From the NCBI RefSeq assembly GCF_013409865.1, contig NZ_JACCBM010000001.1, positions 1,054,001-1,118,000 on the forward strand: a stretch of DNA of 64,000 bases, read 5' to 3'. The stretch is from Herbiconiux flava (GTDB taxonomy: Bacteria > Actinomycetota > Actinomycetes > Actinomycetales > Microbacteriaceae). Position numbers and translations under genes: made by a program. Below the pieces are notes generated by a model, which saw only the letters and a list, made by a program, of their open reading frames with translations, did not search any database and had not been told where the DNA came from. Positions 50,201 to 57,705 of this stretch are shown here, in pieces (positions within the stretch are counted from its first letter, which is position 1; each line of letters begins with the position of its first letter).

Positions 50201-51155
50201 GCTGCTCGTCGTCGGCGAGGCGCTCGTCGACGTCGTGTCGACGCCCGTCGGGCGGCAGGAGCACCCGGGCGGCAGCCCGATGAACGTCGCCATCGGTCTC
50301 GCTCGGCTCGGAGCATCCGTCGCCCTGGCGACCCGCCTCGGCACGGATGCCCGGGGCCGGCTGGTCTCGCGCCACCTCGCCGACTCGGGCGTGCGTCTGG
50401 CGCCCGGCTCGCTCGACGAGGCGATCCGCACCTCGAGCGCGACCGCCACGATCGGGGCCGACGGCTCGGCGAGCTACGACTTCGACATCGCCTGGGACGT
50501 CTCCGACCTGCCCGCGACCGGCTTCGAGCTGGTGCACACCGGATCGATCGGGGCGCTCTTGGCGCCCGGAGCCGACGCGGTCGCCGCGTGCTTCGAGGCC
50601 GTCGACGAGGGAGTGCTCCGGTCGTTCGACCCCAACATCCGGCCGTCGGTGCTCGGCAGCCGCAGCGAAGTGCTCCCGCTCGTGGAGCGACTGGCCCGGG
50701 CGAGCACGGTGGTGAAGCTGAGCGACGAGGATGCGCGCTGGCTGCATCCCGAGCTCGATCCGCTCGGGGTGACCGCCCATTACGCGCGCCTCGGCGCGCA
50801 GATCGTCGTGGTGACGCGCGGCCCGGAGGGGAGCCTCCTGCGTGCCGGCGCCGAGACGGCCGCCATCTCGTCGCCGACCGTCGACGTCGCCGACACGATC
50901 GGTGCCGGCGACTCGTTCATGGCCGGGCTGCTGTTCGGCCTCACGACCTCGGTCGGCGCCGAGACGGTCGTCGGGCGAGCGGCGGCCTTCGACGACATCG
51001 TGCAGGCGGCCCGGTTCGCCGCCGCGTGCGCCGCGATCACGGTCGGCCGCCCCGGCGCCGACCTCCCGCGACGGCACGAGGTCGGCGTCCTGACGACAGC
51101 ACCGGCACCGGCACCCGCACCGGCACCCGCACCCGCAGAGAGAGGCAGACGATGA
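50193..51155 (+). CDS. PfkB-family fructokinase
   Basis: A 320-residue ribokinase-family sugar kinase: LLVVGEALVDVV at the N-terminus with substrate Asp, HPGGSPMNVAIGLARLG, NIRPSV (FDPNIRPSV, the fructokinase pattern), VVTRGPEGSLL, and the catalytic base in DTIGAGDSFMAGLLFGL. GGAGG precedes the GTG at 50193. The last ~20 residues are an Ala-Pro repeat encoded by a CCGGCA/CCCGCA microsatellite (about 51093-51138), outside the catalytic fold. It makes fructose 6-phosphate from the fructose freed by GH32. Confidence 0.9.
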   Translation: MTELLVVGEALVDVVSTPVGRQEHPGGSPMNVAIGLARLGASVALATRLGTDARGRLVSRHLADSGVRLAPGSLDEAIRTSSATATIGADGSASYDFDIAWDVSDLPATGFELVHTGSIGALLAPGADAVAACFEAVDEGVLRSFDPNIRPSVLGSRSEVLPLVERLARASTVVKLSDEDARWLHPELDPLGVTAHYARLGAQIVVVTRGPEGSLLRAGAETAAISSPTVDVADTIGAGDSFMAGLLFGLTTSVGAETVVGRAAAFDDIVQAARFAAACAAITVGRPGADLPRRHEVGVLTTAPAPAPAPAPAPAERGRR

Positions 51156-52489
51156 GCAGCGCCAACCGCTACGACGTCACGACGTGGCCCGTCGGGGATC
51201 CCGCCCACGACATCGGGGAGGTGCTGAACAGCATCATCGCCGACGTCCACAGCCGCCAGTCGGCCTCGGTCGACTCCGACGGCGGCCGGCCCGGTGCGGT
51301 GATCGTCATCCCGCCGGGCGACTATCGGCTGCGCACCCAGGTCGTCATCGACCTCAGCTTCCTCAGGATCGAGGGGTCCGGCCACGGGTTCACCTCGTCG
51401 AGCATCCGCTTCAACGTGCCCGAGGAGGAGTGGACGGACCTCCACGAGCTGTGGCCGGGAGGCAGCCGCATCCTCGTCGACCTGTCCGTCGCCGCCGGGG
51501 CGAGCGAGCGCGAGGGGGCCGCCTTCGTGGTCTCGCGGAGCGGCAGCCCGCGGATCAGCTCGGTCGAGTTCGCCGGCTTCTGCATCGACGGGCTGCACTT
51601 CACGGGCGAGCGTTCGGGCCGGCATCCGGAGAACAGCTACTTCAACGGCAAGACGGGCATCTACGTCGAGAGCGCCAACGACTCGTTCCGCATCAGCGAG
51701 ATGGGGTTCGTCTACCTCGAGCACGCACTCACGATCTGCAACGCGGATGCGCTGTCGATCCACGACAACTTCGTCGCCGAGTGCGGCAGCTGCATCGAGC
51801 TGCGCGGCTGGGGCCAGGCCTCGAAGATCACCGACAACCTGATCGGTGCCGGCCCCGACGGTTACTCGATCTACGCCGAGAACCACGGCGGGCTGCTGAT
51901 CACGGCCAACAACGTCTTCCCGCGCGGGGCGAGCAGCGTGCACCTGGAGTCGGTGAGCCGCTCGAGCGTGACGGCCAACCGGCTGCACTCGTTCTACCCC
52001 GGGATGCTCGTGCTCGCCGGCGGCAGCTCGGAGAACCTCGTCGCCTCGAACCACCTGCTGCGCGACCACGAGCCGTGGACGCCGTTCCTCGGCGTCGACA
52101 ACGGCCTCGACGACCTCTACGGCCTCGTGCGGGTGGAGGGCAGCGACAACTCGATCATCGGGAACCACGTCTCCGAGGTGATCGATTCGGCGAGCATCCG
52201 CCCCGCCGGTGCGCGGCCGGTCGTCATCCGTCTCGCTTCGGGCAGCGGCAACTACGTCGCCACGAACCATGTCGTGGCGCGGGGCGTGCACGCGTCGACG
52301 GGTGGTTCGGCCTTCGAGGCCCAGGTGGATGCGCTGCTGGCGACCTCGGCGGCGGAGACCCTGGCCGTCACGGCCGTCGCCGTCGACCCGGCCTCGACGC
52401 GGAACACGATCCTCGACAGCGGCACCGACGCCGAGGTGCAGGCCGACCGCGCGGTCAACGCGGTCCGCCCGACCCCGACCGTCGACTGA
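51152..52489 (+). CDS. GH91 inulin fructotransferase / difructose anhydride hydrolase family, cytoplasmic
   Basis: A 445-residue right-handed beta-helix protein matching GH91 along its whole length: RYDVTTWPVG at the start, GAVIVIPPGDYRLRTQVVIDLSFLRIEGSGHGF, NSYFNGKTGIYV, MGFVYLEHALTICNADAL, AECGSCIEL, GPDGYSIYAENHGGLLITANNVFPRG, YPGMLVL and NGLDDLYGLV. Likely catalytic residues are Asp205 and Glu216 (11 apart, as in characterised members). Secreted inulin fructotransferases carry a signal peptide; this one does not, which is the state of DFA III hydrolases that open difructose anhydride to inulobiose. Its place after importer, GH32 and fructokinase genes supports an intracellular hydrolase. 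Transferase activity, or DFA I as substrate, remains possible. Confidence 0.88.
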   Translation: MSSANRYDVTTWPVGDPAHDIGEVLNSIIADVHSRQSASVDSDGGRPGAVIVIPPGDYRLRTQVVIDLSFLRIEGSGHGFTSSSIRFNVPEEEWTDLHELWPGGSRILVDLSVAAGASEREGAAFVVSRSGSPRISSVEFAGFCIDGLHFTGERSGRHPENSYFNGKTGIYVESANDSFRISEMGFVYLEHALTICNADALSIHDNFVAECGSCIELRGWGQASKITDNLIGAGPDGYSIYAENHGGLLITANNVFPRGASSVHLESVSRSSVTANRLHSFYPGMLVLAGGSSENLVASNHLLRDHEPWTPFLGVDNGLDDLYGLVRVEGSDNSIIGNHVSEVIDSASIRPAGARPVVIRLASGSGNYVATNHVVARGVHASTGGSAFEAQVDALLATSAAETLAVTAVAVDPASTRNTILDSGTDAEVQADRAVNAVRPTPTVD

Positions 52490-52496
52490 CCCGAGC

Positions 52497-53054
52497 TCAG
52501 AGGCGCGCCACGACGTCCTCGATGTTGGGATGGAGGTCGTTGTTCAGGCGGAGTACGCGCACCCCGGTCCATGAGATCGTGAGGTCTCCCCATTTCGGCC
52601 AGAATGCGTCCCAGTCGGCGAGCTTGACCGTGTCGCGGGGGAGACCGCGCTCGGCGAGGCGGCGTCGCGTCGTCGTCTCGGACGCGGACACATGGAGCAC
52701 GGTGTGGGGTAGAGCAGGCCAACCGGCCTTGTCCGCGGCCTCGGTGAAGAAGGCGGGCTGGTCGAGATAGGCGGCGAACGGCGCGTCGATGACGACGGAG
52801 CGACCGAGTCTCAAGTTGTCGTTCGCCACGGCGAACAACGCGGCGTACTCGGCGGGCATCACGTGCTCGAGGTAGTACGCGTTCGACTCCCGCTCGTCGC
52901 CCGGCTGCCCGTTGGCGGCGAGCGCTGCTTCCACGAGCGGCCCGGCGAGAGCGTCCTTGTCGAGGTAGACCGCTCTCGTGCGCCGGGCGAGGCGGCGGGC
53001 GACGGTGGACTTGCCCGAGCCGGCACCGCCGACCACCGCGAGTGCGAAGGTCAT
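52497..53054 (-). CDS. P-loop small-molecule kinase-like protein
   Basis: A 185-residue P-loop protein: Walker A GGAGSGKST (residues 9-17), an Asp-Lys-Asp after the first strand (YLDKDAL), VVIDAPFAAYL as Walker B, and a lid region RRRLAERGLPRD with several Arg. It looks like the AAA_33 / gluconokinase / adenylate-kinase-like group, so a sugar or sugar-acid kinase is plausible, giving the phosphorylated substrate for the aldolase with which it overlaps (4 bp). The exact substrate is not readable. It is convergent with the GH91 gene with only 7 bp between. Confidence 0.78.
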   Translation of the reverse strand: MTFALAVVGGAGSGKSTVARRLARRTRAVYLDKDALAGPLVEAALAANGQPGDERESNAYYLEHVMPAEYAALFAVANDNLRLGRSVVIDAPFAAYLDQPAFFTEAADKAGWPALPHTVLHVSASETTTRRRLAERGLPRDTVKLADWDAFWPKWGDLTISWTGVRVLRLNNDLHPNIEDVVARL

Positions 53055-53695
53055 CGCTGTCGGGCTCCGCGGACAGCGGTCAGGAAGTCGGCGGCCGCCG
53101 TCGTGACGCGGGAGTAGTCGCCGTCGGGCCTGGCGGCCTTGGTGATGGTGCTGCCCACGCCGACGGCTGCGACTCCGGCGTCGAACCAGGTCTTGGCGTT
53201 GGCGGCGGAGACCCCTCCCGCCGGCATCAGGGCGACGTGGGCCAGCGGTGCGAGGACGGCCCTGGCGTACTCGGGGCCGATCTCGGCGGGGAAGAGCTTC
53301 ACGATGTCGGCGCCCTCCTCGATCGATTCGACGATCTCGGTCGGAGTGTACGCGCCGCTGATCGTCGGCACCTGGTGCCTGTTGGCGGTGCGGATCATCT
53401 CTCGGCTGAGGTGGGGGCTGACCAGGAACGAGGCTCCTGCCGAGATGGACGCGTAGGCGCTCGGACCGTCGAGCACGGTGCCGGCGCCGATCGACGCGGC
53501 CGATCCGTGGGTCTCGACCAGGCGCTCGATCACGCGGAGTGCTCCCGGGGTGGAGAGGGTGATCTCGATGGCGCGAATGCCTCCGGCGATGGCCGCGTCA
53601 GCGGCTCGGTAGGCCTCGTCGGCGTCGTCGAGGCGAACGATGACGATGGTTCCGTCCTCGATGATGTGATTGAGGGTGACGAGTTTGTGCAGCAT
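53051..53695 (-). CDS. KDPG/KHG-type aldolase
   Basis: A 214-residue class I aldolase of the 2-keto-3-deoxy-6-phosphogluconate family: Glu44 (IEITLSTP), Schiff-base Lys133 (DIVKLFPAE), GAGTV and PAGGVSAANAKTWFDAGVAAVGVGS. It cleaves 2-keto-3-deoxy acid phosphates to pyruvate and an aldehyde phosphate. The ATG at 53695 is chosen; the longer frame to 53734 overlaps the DeoR operator. It is divergent from deoR and overlaps the P-loop kinase gene, so kinase and aldolase probably finish one sugar-acid pathway under DeoR control. Confidence 0.87.
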   Translation of the reverse strand: MLHKLVTLNHIIEDGTIVIVRLDDADEAYRAADAAIAGGIRAIEITLSTPGALRVIERLVETHGSAASIGAGTVLDGPSAYASISAGASFLVSPHLSREMIRTANRHQVPTISGAYTPTEIVESIEEGADIVKLFPAEIGPEYARAVLAPLAHVALMPAGGVSAANAKTWFDAGVAAVGVGSTITKAARPDGDYSRVTTAAADFLTAVRGARQR

Positions 53696-53710
53696 GCTCG
53701 CTAAACTACA

Positions 53711-53740
53711 ACAAAGTGCGACAGAAAGCGACAAAGATGA
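53711..53740. promoter_or_regulatory. Three phased 10-bp repeats, probable DeoR operator
   Basis: ACAAAGTGCG, ACAGAAAGCG and ACAAAGATGA follow each other at an exact 10-bp period (53711-53740), on the same face of the helix, in an AT-rich gap between aldolase and deoR. DeoR-family repressors bind arrays of such direct repeats. The array runs into the deoR start codon. Confidence 0.65.
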
Positions 53741-54525
53741 TCACATCGTCCGCTCTGCTGGCCGGGGACCGCCAGGCGCGCATCCGCGCTCAGATCGCCG
53801 ATCGGGGTTCGGTGCGCTCGGCCGAGCTCGCCGCGGAGCTCGGAGTCTCGATCGTCACCATCCGGCGCGATCTGGCCGACCTGCGGAAAGCCGGCGAGGT
53901 CGAGCTCGTCTACGGTGGAGCCCGCTCGGCGGGCGGGCGTGTACCGCCACCCGATCGTCGGGAGCGCACCGGGGTCGAGGTCGAAGCGAAAGCAGCGATC
54001 GCGCGGGCGGCGGCAGGTCTGCTGAAGGCGGGTGACACGGTGTATCTCGACTCGGGGACGACCTGCGCGGCCATGGTGCCGTATCTGGCAGCCGTCGACG
54101 GCCTGACGGTGGTCACCAACGACCTCACGACGGCGGTCGAGCTCACCGGCGCCGCTCCCGAGGTCTCGGTGATCATGGCGCCGGGCGTCATCGACCCCGC
54201 GACGCTCTCGACGGTCGGCGAACTCCTCCCGCCCGTGCTGGCGAACTTCGTCTTCGACGTCGTCTTCGTCAGCGCCAGTGCCTGGCAGCCCGGGGTAGGA
54301 GCCACCACGGGCGACCTCAGCTATGCCGCGGTGAAGAGAGCGGTGATCGAGCGGGCCAAAGCGTCGTATCTCCTGGTCGACGCCAGCAAATTCGGCGTGG
54401 CCGAGCCGCACGTCGTGCAGCGGTTGCAGGATTTCGATGCCGTCGTGACCGACGAGTCCCTCTCGGCCGAGCACCGTCGAGAGCTCGACCAGTGCGGTGT
54501 CGAACTGGTCGCGGCGTCCGCCTGA
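53737..54525 (+). CDS. DeoR-family transcriptional regulator
   Basis: A 262-residue DeoR/GlpR-type repressor: DNA-binding RQARIRAQIADRGSVRSAELAAELGVSIVTIRRDLADLRKAGEVELVYGGA, then a DeoRC sugar-phosphate sensor with VYLDSGTTCAAMVPYLA, VVTNDLTTAVEL, and VDASKFGVAEPHVVQRLQDFDAVVTDE. The ATG at 53737 is preferred to the in-frame GTG at 53716. The effector should be a phosphorylated sugar or sugar acid, consistent with the kinase-aldolase pair opposite. Confidence 0.87.
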   Translation: MITSSALLAGDRQARIRAQIADRGSVRSAELAAELGVSIVTIRRDLADLRKAGEVELVYGGARSAGGRVPPPDRRERTGVEVEAKAAIARAAAGLLKAGDTVYLDSGTTCAAMVPYLAAVDGLTVVTNDLTTAVELTGAAPEVSVIMAPGVIDPATLSTVGELLPPVLANFVFDVVFVSASAWQPGVGATTGDLSYAAVKRAVIERAKASYLLVDASKFGVAEPHVVQRLQDFDAVVTDESLSAEHRRELDQCGVELVAASA

Positions 54526-54533
54526 GATGACTC

Positions 54534-54592
54534 TTGACACTCGACGGTGGCTCGGTTAGCTTTTCTGCAACCGATCTCAGCAACCGATCTCA
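54534..54592 (+). promoter_or_regulatory. Promoter and tandem 13-bp repeat before the third CUT1 operon
   Basis: TTGACA (54534-54539), 17 bases, TAGCTT (54557-54562). Directly after the -10 the 13-mer GCAACCGATCTCA occurs twice without a gap (54567-54579 and 54580-54592), covering the transcription start. Tandem direct sites there suggest a repressor, perhaps the LacI at 59640 or the DeoR next door. Confidence 0.7.
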
Positions 54593-54604
54593 TTGGAGAG
54601 ATAC

Positions 54605-55870
54605 ATGATCAACAAGCGATGGGGCTTGACGCTGGCCAGCCTGACCATGGCCGGTCTCCTGCTCGCCGGGTGCTCCGCATCCTCCGACTCCGGATCCGCA
54701 GACTCTGCCGGACCGGTCACTCTCACCTACTGGGACTTCCTCGACCCGAGCCAGGACAACCCGCGCTCGAACGCTCTGAAGGAGAACATCGCGAACTTCG
54801 AGGCGGCGAACCCCGACATCACGGTCGACCTGTCGGTCGTATCACTCGGTGACATGCTCAACCGCCTGCCCCAGGCGGCGGCCGCCGGGCAGGCTCCCGA
54901 TGTCTTCAAGATGTTCACCCCGACCGTGCCGCAGATGGCGGCGGCCGGAGCGTACGAGCCTCTGCCGGAGGCGGCGACGGAGATCAGCGACTGGCTGCGT
55001 CCGACCGACGCGCTGATGGGGCGCGATGGTAAGCAGGTCGCCGTTCCCTACGAGTACCGCACCTGCGCCCTCTACTACAACCAGAAGATCCTCGACCAGA
55101 TCGGCGCTCCCGTGCCGACGACCTACGACGAGGTCATCGACGTGGCGGGCAAAGCCGCCGCCGCGGGCTTCACCGGGTTCGGGACCGGCTTCTCCGACAC
55201 GGACAACTCGGCGATCATCAGCACCTTCTTCGACTGCTTCATGAGCCAGGTCGAGCAGGAGATCTGGAACGGCGACGGCGACCCCGACTTCGCCACCAAG
55301 AAGGGCGAGGAGTTCGGTCAGTTCCTGGCCGACCTCCGCGATGCCGGAGGGCTCGGGAGCAGCGTCGTGTCCGACAGCTACTCCACCGTCACCGACGGCC
55401 TCACCAACGGCACCGTCGCCATGGCCGTGCTCGGCAGCGAGCGGGTCGTCACCCTCACGAAGGCCAATCCCGACGTGAAGTGGTCGGCTCTGCCCACCGC
55501 CTCGACGGGAGACTCCACCGGAGCGACCATCGGCTGGACGCTCGGCATGGGTGCCGGCACGAAGCACGCCGACGCGGCCTGGAAGTTCATCGACTACATG
55601 ACCGGAGCGGAGGCAGGAGCCGTGATGGCGACCGGTGGCGAGGTGCCCACGCGTTCGTCCACCTACGAGCAGCCGTACTTCTCCACGCCCGAGGCGGAGA
55701 CCGTGAACGCGGTCGCGGACTACGTCGAGAAGAACAGCAAGCCGCACGCCTACTCAGATGACTGGATCTCCATCGCGACGGGGCTCTCCTCGGCCGGACA
55801 GGAGCTCTACCTGAACGGGCTCAGCGGCAGCGAGTTCATCCAGTCCGCACAGGACTCCGCCAGCAAGTAG
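54605..55870 (+). CDS. CUT1 sugar-binding lipoprotein, third importer
   Basis: A 421-residue family-1 solute-binding protein, lipobox LAGC (Cys24). Landmarks: VTLTYWDFLDPSQDNPRSNALKENIANFEAANPDITVDLSVVSLGDMLNRLPQAAAAGQAPDVFKMF and VPYEYRTCALYYNQKILDQIG. TTGGAGAG precedes the ATG at 54605. A hairpin follows the stop. The ligand should be a substrate for the dehydrogenase-rich operon downstream. Confidence 0.9.
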   Translation: MINKRWGLTLASLTMAGLLLAGCSASSDSGSADSAGPVTLTYWDFLDPSQDNPRSNALKENIANFEAANPDITVDLSVVSLGDMLNRLPQAAAAGQAPDVFKMFTPTVPQMAAAGAYEPLPEAATEISDWLRPTDALMGRDGKQVAVPYEYRTCALYYNQKILDQIGAPVPTTYDEVIDVAGKAAAAGFTGFGTGFSDTDNSAIISTFFDCFMSQVEQEIWNGDGDPDFATKKGEEFGQFLADLRDAGGLGSSVVSDSYSTVTDGLTNGTVAMAVLGSERVVTLTKANPDVKWSALPTASTGDSTGATIGWTLGMGAGTKHADAAWKFIDYMTGAEAGAVMATGGEVPTRSSTYEQPYFSTPEAETVNAVADYVEKNSKPHAYSDDWISIATGLSSAGQELYLNGLSGSEFIQSAQDSASK

Positions 55871-55883
55871 CTCGATCGACAAT

Positions 55884-55910
55884 CCGGGGGGCCCGACCAG
55901 GGTCCCCCGG
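55884..55910 (+). terminator. Hairpin after the third binding-protein gene
   Basis: CCGGGGGGCCC (55884-55894) and GGGTCCCCCGG (55900-55910) pair over 11 positions with one G-U and a 5-base loop, between the binding protein and permease genes. No T-tract. Same location as the hairpins at 42449 and 47269. Confidence 0.68.
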
Positions 55911-55924
55911 GGAAACGAGTCGTC

Positions 55925-56848
55925 ATGACCCTCACCAGTGCGCCTGTCCTGCAGACCCCCACTCCCGTGGGAGAACGCACCTTCCGCCGCCCCCGCCGAG
56001 ACCGCAGGGTGTGGCTCTACGTCATCCCGGTCGTCGCAGTCTTCCTCTTCGTGTTCGTCGGCCCGCTGTTCTACACCGCGTGGACCGCGCTGCACGAGAC
56101 GAACTACTACCAGATCGGCGAGTTCTCCGGTCTCAGCTCGTTCAGCAACCTCTTCGCCGACCCCGACCTGCTGGGGCAGATCGGCACCACTCTCGTCTTC
56201 TCCCTCGGAGCGCTCGTCATCGCGCTGCCGGCGGGCCTCCTCTCGGCCATCGTGCTGAACAACCTGCACCGCTTCAAGCGCACCGTCCGCAGCCTGTTCC
56301 TGCTGCCGTGGCTGATGTCCCAGGCGACGGCCGGAACGATCTGGCTCTGGTTCCTCAACCCGAACTTCGGTCCGGCATCCGCCATCACCAAGGCGCTCGG
56401 GTTCGGCCCCACCGATGTCTTCTCGACACCATCCGCAGCCCTCGTCGCGGTCACCCTGATCACGGCCTGGTGGTCGTATCCGCAGGCGATGCTCCTGTTC
56501 CTCGGAGCTTTGCAGACCATCCCCGTGGAACTCCGCGAGAGCCTCACCATGGACGGCGGCGGCATCTGGCGCGGCTTCGTCAGCATCACACTGCCCTACC
56601 TCCGCAACACGATCGTCTCGGTCGTGGTGGTGCTGCTCATGCTCTACGTGCAGATGATCACCATCATCCTCGTCACCACCCGCGGTGGCCCGCTCGGGGC
56701 GACCGAGACCCTCTCCATGCGGGTCTACAACCAGACCTTCAACGACTTCGACCTGTCGGGAGCCTCGGCGACCGCGCTCCTCCTGTTCGCGATCAACGCC
56801 CTCCTGACCCTGGTCGCCATCCGGTTCCGACGTAAGGAAGCCCTGTGA
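55925..56848 (+). CDS. CUT1 permease 1, third importer
   Basis: A 307-residue MalF-type permease: a 35-residue polar N-terminus with RRPRRDRR, six segments, and an EAA-like loop RESLTMDGGGIWRGFVSITLPYLRNT (about residues 202-227) in which EAA is replaced by ESL. Overlaps permease 2 by 4 bp. Confidence 0.9.
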   Translation: MTLTSAPVLQTPTPVGERTFRRPRRDRRVWLYVIPVVAVFLFVFVGPLFYTAWTALHETNYYQIGEFSGLSSFSNLFADPDLLGQIGTTLVFSLGALVIALPAGLLSAIVLNNLHRFKRTVRSLFLLPWLMSQATAGTIWLWFLNPNFGPASAITKALGFGPTDVFSTPSAALVAVTLITAWWSYPQAMLLFLGALQTIPVELRESLTMDGGGIWRGFVSITLPYLRNTIVSVVVVLLMLYVQMITIILVTTRGGPLGATETLSMRVYNQTFNDFDLSGASATALLLFAINALLTLVAIRFRRKEAL

Positions 56849-57705
56849 CCGCCGCACCTGTCAGCCGCCGCCATCGCGCCGGCAAGGCACTCCGCAACGT
56901 CCCCGCCTGGATCTACATCGTGCTGTCGGCCGCGATCGTGCTGCCGCCCGTGGCCTGGATCCTCTCGACCTCGCTGAAGCCCGAGGCCGACACGATCCAG
57001 TTCCCACCCGAGTGGATCCCGAGCCCGGTGACCTTCGACGCCTTCACCGGGCTGTTCACCTCCACGAACATCCGCTTCTTCGTCAACTCGCTGATCTACG
57101 CCGGCGGCTCGATCGTGCTCGCGCTGATCATCTGCATCCCGGCCGCCTACGTGGCCACCCGCCATCACAGCCGCCGCATGGAGACCCTCATGACGGGCAT
57201 CCTGGTGCTGTCGATGGTGCCGGCGATCGTGGTGTTCATCGCGCTCTACTCGATGTTCGTCAAGACCGCCTTCATCAACACCTATCCCATGCTGATCGTG
57301 GTCTACACCGCGATCATCTGCGGCCAGACCATCCTGTTCCTGCGGAACTTCATCGAGAACATCCCCGTCGAGATCGAAGAGGCCGCTGCGATCGACGGAT
57401 GCTCGCGATTCCAGATCCTCTGGCGCATCGTCCTCCCCCTGATCCGGCCCGGAATCGCCGCCATCGCGATCTTCATCTTCGTCTTCGTCTGGAACGACTT
57501 CCTCGTCGGCACCGTGCTCGCCACGACCGAGGACATGAAGACGGTGCAGAACGGCATCGTCCGCTACGTCACGACCGGGTTCGGCAACTTCTGGGCCCTC
57601 TTCTCCGCCTTCGTGATCGTCGCGTTCATCCCGGTGCTCGCCATCTTCGCCGCCTTCCAGCGCTGGTTCATCGCCGGCCTCACCTCAGGTGGGGTGAAGG
57701 GATGA
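56845..57705 (+). CDS. CUT1 permease 2, third importer
   Basis: A 286-residue MalG-type permease: six segments, EAA loop EEAAAIDGCSRFQILWRIVLPLIRPG, ending FIAGLTSGGVKG. GTG start over the stop of permease 1 (GTGA); its own stop overlaps the next gene (ATGA). Confidence 0.9.
   Translation: MTAAPVSRRHRAGKALRNVPAWIYIVLSAAIVLPPVAWILSTSLKPEADTIQFPPEWIPSPVTFDAFTGLFTSTNIRFFVNSLIYAGGSIVLALIICIPAAYVATRHHSRRMETLMTGILVLSMVPAIVVFIALYSMFVKTAFINTYPMLIVVYTAIICGQTILFLRNFIENIPVEIEEAAAIDGCSRFQILWRIVLPLIRPGIAAIAIFIFVFVWNDFLVGTVLATTEDMKTVQNGIVRYVTTGFGNFWALFSAFVIVAFIPVLAIFAAFQRWFIAGLTSGGVKG

Noticed and set aside
51093..51138. CRISPR-like or structured repeat
   Set aside because: Short hexamer microsatellite in coding frame with no spacers; no CRISPR array or cas gene in the window.
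51152..52489. Pectate lyase or generic parallel beta-helix protein
   Set aside because: The whole-length match to GH91 landmarks and the GH32/fructokinase context are more specific.
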